Positions 57,550 to 64,000 of a stretch of DNA of 64,000 bases are shown piece after piece. Made by a program: the position numbers and the translations under genes. Each line of letters starts with the position of its first letter. Position 1 is the first letter of the stretch. The notes under the pieces were generated by a model. The model did not search any database and was not told the origin of the DNA. It worked only from the letters and a program-made list of their open reading frames with translations. The stretch covers positions 278,400 through 342,399 of the forward strand of contig QAOA01002849.1 in NCBI GenBank assembly GCA_003255065.1. Direction: 5' to 3'. Origin of the DNA: Cercis canadensis. Taxonomy: Eukaryota > Streptophyta > Magnoliopsida > Fabales > Fabaceae.

Positions 57550-60500
57550 AGTCTTCTCTCACCTAAAATTTTCTTTAATCAAAAACATTCTTACTGATTG
57601 ATCTTCAAAACATTTTCTTATGTCAAATATCTGTTTTTTTTTTTCTTCTTATATATGTGCAAATTTTTAATGATAAATCTTTTCTCTTATTATTTCATTC
57701 CAAACACGCCCTTAATGGGCATGAGTCCAAGATCCAATTGCCTCTCCTCTATTTGAGAGGAACAAACAAACCTCAAATTCATCATCTCCATGCCACCAAT
57801 TACCTATTTATCAACGCAGCAACATTGCTGGGTGCACGCATTGTAGCGTAGAAAGGTAATTAATTGGAATGCGTGGACAATGGGTGTTGATGTTGTCATA
57901 ACTGTGTAAGTTGCATTAGATAACTTTCACTGCATTTCATGAGAAAACTATAAGGATTCTAGTTCTAGATATCCTCGTTTTGGTAAGTCCCTAAGCAAAT
58001 TTTAATAAATGATTCAGAGTTACAAAGGGAATTTCAATTATTGTTTCCATAATGACATATGGAATTGAGAGAGATACCTGGATTTTTATTGGCTATTGAG
58101 TAGAAAATCTCAATACTATTCTGTGAAGCATATTAGTCAGTTTTTTGTTTTTCTTTTTTTGGTTGAAAGTCAGTTTTTTGTTTTCATTGCTTGGTAGGTA
58201 AGCCGTGTGCGGGTGTACCTCATAGGTAGTCTCAACTTCAATAATGAAGATTTGGACATGGACCTCTAGCACAAACGAAATCATTGAAGCCTTTGCAAAT
58301 ATAGATTGATTTGGCTCATTGGCTATTTATTTAGCCTATTTTGTGTATGACAATTTCCCAAAACATTTTCCAAGAGAACTGGCATTGCCTCCTCCATATA
58401 CAAAGATATAAAAGCCAATGAACAAAGTGAGTTTGGGATTAAATGACTTGTAGTCAAGTGGTATTGAGATTGTTTTTAAAGTTTATGAGTTTCATGTTCA
58501 AATTTAGAATCATAACCAAAAGTACTAAAAAAATATAATAAGTTTAGATAATTTTCTTTTTGAATCCTCTACTCAAAATGACCACTGATTATAAATTGTA
58601 TATTATTATTAGAGTTGAATAAAGTGTAATTTTAGAATCTATTTAAAATATTTTTTATTTGAATTACTTAACAATAATTTTCTCAAAATTATATATATAA
58701 ATACAGAGTAAGTTATGATAGTTGAGCAAGAAGACACACTATCCTCAGGATTTAAAGGTAACAAACTCTGTGACAAATCACAGTAATAAACAAATAAAAA
58801 TATATTAAGCCTAAAAAAGGAGGGCATGATAGGAATTACAGGTCACAATGCCTACGCAAATCAAACAGATCACAGCTCATAGTGTCAGCTTTATTAGCAT
58901 GTCATGGTATTCCCCAACCACCTCTTTGTTAATAGAAAATCTAGCTATTGATGCAGCAGCCTAATGCTTTATTTCTTTTTTTTTTTTATCACACTTTATG
59001 TTTCCTTTGCTTTATGCAAATTTCTTAAAAGGACATAAAAAGAGGTCTATTGGTTACAAAGGCGGCATAGTATATTTGGGATAGTAACAAACTTTTAAGA
59101 CCTATAAGAAAAATTTGTAGTTAATTAATTCAAGAAGTGATTAATATTTCTTTTATACCACTTTATGGCTTCCTCTAATTCTTCTCTGCAATATGAATCA
59201 AGGCCCCCAAAACTTGCCTCAGAGATCCGTAGTGATTCCCCTGTTTTTTTCTTCTGTTTGAGTCAAATTGTCATATGATTAAAGTTATCATTTTTTCAAC
59301 TGAGAGAATCAAACCTAAGAAAAAGGTTGAGAGATAGCATTTAAGACTGGAGGCCATGTTAGTGAGCCAAGCGTCTCCCCCATGGCGATCACTCAATGAT
59401 TTACTTTTCTAACTTGGCATTTTCGTATCTTATTCTTCTTCTCTTTCTTCTCGTTCCTCCCATATTCTGAGTAACCAATATGCATCTGCCAAGGAAGGAG
59501 TTGAACAGAAGAATCAGAATCTTGTTAGACATTGTTTGGAGTGAACAAGAAAGGGAGGAATAAGAAAGCCATAATCTAATGGAAGTGAGGACTAGGTATG
59601 TGGTCATAAATCACCCAATGAGATTTATCAAATATAGAATAAAGTAGCACAAGTGCTTTCCTATGCAACTTGCAGAAAAGTTGCTTCTTTACTAAAAGGA
59701 AGTGGGGATTTTGTCATTTATCATGGAGAAACTTTATAGGTACCATTGTTGCCTTGTGTGTTTCTGTTTCAGTGGGTGGGACCAAAACTGTAGGTGCAAG
59801 GAGAATGATGGGTACTATGCTTTTCATCAAGCTTGCAAAAGCAACAACAAATTTAGTGCCAGTAATAGAAAATTTTAAGCAGAGATGGAGTTGCAGAGGT
59901 AAGGAAACCATTAGTTTTATGCCTCCAATGTATCTATATAGGTTTGGACTGCCATATTCTAGCCTTACATGAAATATGTACCACCCTAACTGGTGTATTA
60001 TGTCAATCTCATAAGCAAAGATGAAAAAGCCCAAATTTATATTTGAAAAAAAAATCTATTAAGCAATTATTTTTCTTTCTCACTCTTTAAAAGTCATAAA
60101 CTTTTTTAAAAATTGTCCTAGGAGGTGTTTTAAATCATTAACTAGAAAGATGTTTAATTTTTTTTCTTAAAATAATTACTTTTGCTAATTTTTTTTCTTA
60201 AAATAAAATAGTCATCACCANAAATTAAATAGTCATCACCAAATAATACTTCAAATCTTTTGAATTTGATAATATATTATATATTTATTTTGTAGATTTC
60301 AAATTTAATTAATATACTCTATATATATTTTTTAATTTGGACATTCACATAATATTGTAATAACTTTAATTTACAACCAAATAGCTTGCAATTGAGTACT
60401 TGTATTTAGAAATTTCGTGTTTAAACTTGAAATTATAGCAGAAAATTAAAGAAAAAAAAGTTTCAAACATATTATAAAGCAGTCCACATTTCACTTATCC

Positions 60501-61950
60501 ACCTTTACCACTAGGCCAAACCAAAAGGGAAAGTTATATCCTCATAGCATAAATGCCCTTAGAGTAATATGGAACTCAGCCAAAAATCTAGATTGCCCCA
60601 CTGTTTAAGGAGTTGCATAATTGCATGATATTAGAGTCCCATTTGAGTGATGAGTTACTCAGGGTCACCAACAATAGCTCCTATGCTGACAGCCTAATAA
60701 TGTTAGATTAATGGAAATGCAAGACTTCCTTGATACCAAAAGAGGTAAATGAAACACTAAAATGTAATATTACCATTATGTGACTTATTTATTTAATTGT
60801 GTTCATAAACACACAAGATTTACCTATTAAAAAGTACAAAGATCCCCACAAAAAGGAAGGGGGAGAGAAATAAGGACTTTCAAGTTTATGTAGAGAATAA
60901 AGTGAAAAAAGATGATAGAGTGGAGCATGAGATGCTTAAATTGGTGGCCCTTAGTTTGAGTTATGGTCAATATTCGATATCAAACTTACTCAGTCAACTC
61001 ATGTCCATTAATGTCTTACCTATTTTAGTGACAAATAATTTTTGCAATGCTATGAAGTAAACTGTGAAGAAATGCAATGTGACTCAGCAATTCCGGAACC
61101 AAGCATATGATGACATGGCCTAGTGTCCAAATCAACTGCTTCCACTTGCCTAATAGGCACGTGAATGATTATTTTCGTTGATCATTCCACAAATTAGGAT
61201 TCTACTTCACCGTCAATATTCAATCTCCACGTAAGATCATTAACTCATTGGAGGCTAACTGAACATATACAAATTAAAAGTAACTCAAGGACTTAATAAT
61301 GGGCAGCACATAAAACAATCATTTATTGCAGAATCATGAACTTTCAACTTGGATCTCAATGTCCACCAAGTCATAGAACTAATAGTTCCAACACAATATG
61401 TTCCAAATGCTGCATGACAAATCACATTTAAAAATTGCATTAACAGTACTCTGAAAAAGCTTTCTAGTCTAATCATACTTTAAAGATTTAATTACACTCC
61501 TAATACATAGTCTATATTGACTACTGCTTGTGTTCCATTTATTATGATTACTTGGAACTGCATAATTTATTTCAAGCAACTCATGAAACATGAAGTGCTA
61601 TTAAATAGAGATGTATAAGTCTTCTCTTCTTCCCCTGGACATTCTGCAGATAACTCCTGTCTAGACAAGAAGATACATGACTACAATCAAATTACCATAC
61701 ATGGTATCAGAAAATCATATTACACAAGCTCAAGCTCCATAAGTTAACATCCCTTGGTTGATTAGTTCCTGAATTATAATATCAGAACACAATATGAATA
61801 TGAACTAATCTCTTTGGAGACTAACTCAAGCCCTCCTCAACATATTCACATAAACCACCATAAAGCACCAAAAAAGCAATCCGACATCACTGAAGAAGGA
61901 TTAGCATTTTAGTACCTTCAGAACTCTAAACCCTCCGCTATATGCATAGT
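57550..61950. other. AT-rich intergenic region
   Basis: No convincing gene. The frames of up to 106 codons at 59670-60034 overlap on both strands and look like noise. Contains SINE-like tails near 58450-58545 and 60375-60455 and a 20-bp repeat around the N at 60221. From about 61650 rightward it includes the 3' UTR of the MYB gene. Confidence 0.5.
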
Positions 61951-63263
61951 TCATTGATGATGCATCGGCTGCATTTGAAAAACAGTATCATAAGCTCCAA
62001 ATTGATGTCCATGGAGAGTGCCTCTGAGTAAAAATTGATCCTGTGATTTAGATCCAAACGAAGAAATCCCACGAAATGGTGCCATTATCATGTTTCCATT
62101 TGTAGAGTTGAAAACCATTGGCACGCCCTCGTATGGTAATTGCCAGTCATTTTCCTGCTTAACCATGGCAGAAAATTTCTGATTCTCCTGTGGATTCACA
62201 ACCTTGCCTCCGTGATCTGGAGAAGCGGGTCTGTTACTGTCTGATGAAGGAGACTTCATGTCGGGTAGATTGACCATTGTGATATCATGGATACTGGATC
62301 TCCTCTTATCTTTCCCTCCTGTAAGCTGCCTGATGAAATATTTCTGAGCATGACTGGCAACCTGAGTTGGTGTCCTTGTGGTAACAAAATTACGAGAGAT
62401 GTTTCTCCAATCCCCTTTACCATACTTCTTGAGACCCATCAGAAATTGCCTGAAGTAGTTCAAATTTGCAGTGATTTCACATTAAAATAGGCAAGAGAGA
62501 TAAAAACACTGAACTTTAGACAAATATGCAAATGCAAGGCACCAACAAGGAAGCAGGCTTCATAAAAATTGCATATATTAATTACAATTGATTTATAAAC
62601 ACTCAAACTAACTTGTCAGATCAACTAGCTAAAGTTCAATACAAATAAACAAACACCTTGAGTTCAAGTTGTTAATTAGTTTCAAGTTTGAACATTCTAG
62701 CTAAGCATGGACGATTAGAATCTTACTCTCAATAATTCACAAACCACTGGAATTGAATTTATGATATAAACAAGGGTTTCTTCTGAATTTCTACAATCTA
62801 ATGAAGAAACCTTAAAAAGGTTCAAGATGTACAATTACCTGTGCTCCTCTTCTGTCCATGGTACTCCTTTTTTCCTTTCCTGCTCAGAAGGCCTAGTGGA
62901 AGCTCCCCTTTTACAACCAGCTGTACAAAATTGCTTGAAGCCATCAAAGCCTTGATTATTCACCCACTCCAATGTGAAAGAACTACTGTGGTACCCAGGA
63001 ACTGGGATCAACCCTGCCTCAATTACACTAACATCTTCTTCAAGTTCTCTGTACTGTTTGATCACATCACCTACAGTTTTTCCTGGAAGCATGGCTGCTA
63101 CCCTCTCCCAACGATCTGGGGTATCCTTATCATACAAAGCAAGAGCATTCTCAAACCTTTTATTCTCCTCTGCAGTCCATTTGGCTCCCTTGGTTTCCTG
63201 GAATAGCCAATTAGAATTCTGGAGATAGGAAGCTGGAGAGAGAACTTCAATTCCCCTGTTCAT
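61951..63263 (-). CDS. DIVARICATA-type MYB-related transcription factor, two exons
   Basis: 307 residues from exon 1 (63263-62839) and exon 2 (62449-61951), joined across a GT-AG intron (62838-62450) that splits an arginine codon. The first SANT/MYB domain is at residues 26-78 ([20 protein letters not shown], with W at 29, 52). The second is at residues 133-181 ([20 protein letters not shown]) and ends in the SHAQKYF signature at 174-180, typical of DIVARICATA-like and other MYB-related nuclear proteins that bind GATA-type (I-box) DNA. A basic GGKDKRR patch follows the second domain, then a Ser/Pro-rich stretch and a Gln/His/Met-rich C-terminus. The start is the first ATG of the frame, reading [10 protein letters not shown]; the frame is open further upstream but has no ATG. 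Length and domain spacing are normal. Targets are not evident. Confidence 0.95.
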
Positions 63264-63324
63264 AGTTCTAGACTTGATAATTGTACATACCAAGCATGCC
63301 AAAGCCAAAGGGTATGATAGAAAG

Positions 63325-63328
<4 letters not shown>

Positions 63329-63372
<44 letters not shown>

Positions 63373-63400
63373 TATCTATCTTGCTCTCTCTCTCTTTGAA
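63329..63400 (+). repeat. (CT)n microsatellite in the MYB 5' leader
   Basis: A nearly continuous CT run with a few interruptions (tgtc, atctatc, ttg). Read on the gene strand it is a GA run. Confidence 0.95.
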
Positions 63401-63419
63401 GAAACTTCAAAGAGAGAGA
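63386..63419 (-). promoter_or_regulatory. Perfect hairpin upstream of the MYB start codon
   Basis: The left arm ctctctctttgaag and the right arm cttcaaagagagag are exact inverses with a 3-base loop (aaa). The stem is about 15 bp, 120-155 bp upstream of the ATG. It would form in the mRNA if this part is leader. Confidence 0.7.
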
Positions 63420-64000
63420 TGAGACCCAGAAAGGAAATGCAGAGAAATGGAGCTTATTATGGCCAAAGAGGTATTTAATCAAATAGCATTTGGGAATCTG
63501 CTGCCCTTTTCACGTACCCACAACATGTGGAATCTAGGAAAAGCTTTCCTTTCCAAAACCCAAGGAAATTTCCAAATTCAACAGATTATTGGGGAAGCAT
63601 AAACCCTAAAACCTAATCAGATCCCAAAAAAAAAGGAGTAAAACAACAAAGAAAAGCAAAACCCAGATCAAAATTGGGAAGATAAACCCAAAATGTGCTC
63701 TGAGAAATTTCAATTGCTGAAGCTTGAGAAGTGGCAGTCAATAATTTGCTCCAAGAGAATAGAAGATACTAAAAGAAAAACCCATATAAATAGAAGAAAA
63801 CAAGTGAAGAAAGGAATTGAGAAAGCAATCAACTTTAAGAATTGAAAAATGGTACGGTAGAAAAAAGGCTCATAGGAAGTTAGGAGAGCAAAGGAGTACA
63901 ATAGTGAACAGAAATGTGTCAGCTCTTTCTTTGTACCGCTTGTGACTTGTGAGACAGCGATCTATGGAACAGGGACGAGTGGAGAGAGAGAATAGAAAGA

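Larger units (their letters stand above)
63264..64000 (-). promoter_or_regulatory. 5' leader and promoter region of the MYB gene
   Basis: On the minus strand this holds a CT/GA microsatellite, a 15-bp perfect hairpin and T-rich stretches such as tcaattcctttcttcacttg, typical of a long leader or first intron. No other gene. Where transcription starts cannot be decided here; a TATA-like tctatttatatggg lies near 63785 (minus). Confidence 0.5.

Noticed and set aside
59670..60034. 100- and 106-codon frames on opposite strands
   Set aside because: They overlap each other, lack homology that I recognise, and show no splice or promoter context.
63281..63478. Leu/Ser repeat frame on the plus strand
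   Set aside because: Translation of the CT microsatellite in the MYB leader.

Overview
This is a stretch of nuclear DNA from a flowering plant, most likely a eudicot. It is AT-rich, with genes far apart, one GT-AG intron fully in view, plant gene families (SQD2, a BAHD acyltransferase, a DIVARICATA-type MYB) and plant transposon superfamilies (Tat-type Ty3/gypsy, Ty1/copia, CACTA, hAT, Mutator-like, LINE). The species cannot be named from the sequence. It is a draft assembly: about fifteen isolated N positions and one 18-N gap are present, and most of them sit exactly between two near-identical direct copies of the flanking sequence. Those duplications are probably assembly joins, not biology.

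Only three host genes look intact. At the left edge (376-871, +) is the last exon of the chloroplast sulfolipid synthase gene SQD2. At 17096-18499 (-) is a complete, intronless BAHD acyltransferase of 467 residues with both family motifs and a TATA box. At the right edge (61951-63263, -) is a two-exon, 307-residue MYB-related transcription factor with the SHAQKYF motif, with its 5' leader running to the window end. They have no evident functional link to each other.

The rest is intergenic sequence and transposons. 2793-13475 is a complete but heavily mutated Tat-lineage Ty3/gypsy element: 330-bp LTRs, ATTTT target duplication, gag, protease, reverse transcriptase, two RNase H domains, integrase, a 78-bp tandem array and an antisense ORF. 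14021-14788 is a long inverted-repeat element containing a run of about eight short palindromes. 24754-27074 is a small copia-derived element (CATAG duplication) on the minus strand that keeps only part of gag and carries exon-like sequence that looks captured. 39510-41687 is a CACTA element (TCT duplication) that carries a recognisable last exon of DSS1/SEM1, the small acidic proteasome-lid subunit, and is itself hit by a Mutator-like MITE. 42591-43986 is a Mutator-like foldback element (9-bp duplication) with a hAT element (8-bp duplication) nested inside it. 49397-54781 is a CACTA element with a decayed TNP2-type transposase. 55668-57541 is a hAT element with a gene-like interior. Smaller MITEs, LINE 3' fragments, LTR fragments, SINE-like tRNA-derived pieces and microsatellites fill much of the remainder.

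The regions 20.0-24.7 kb, 27.1-32.0 kb, 32.4-37.2 kb and 57.5-61.9 kb are AT-rich and show no convincing gene. I found no wholly new system. The best leads are the gene fragments captured by three different transposon types, the palindrome array at 14.1-14.5 kb, and the systematic duplications at N junctions.
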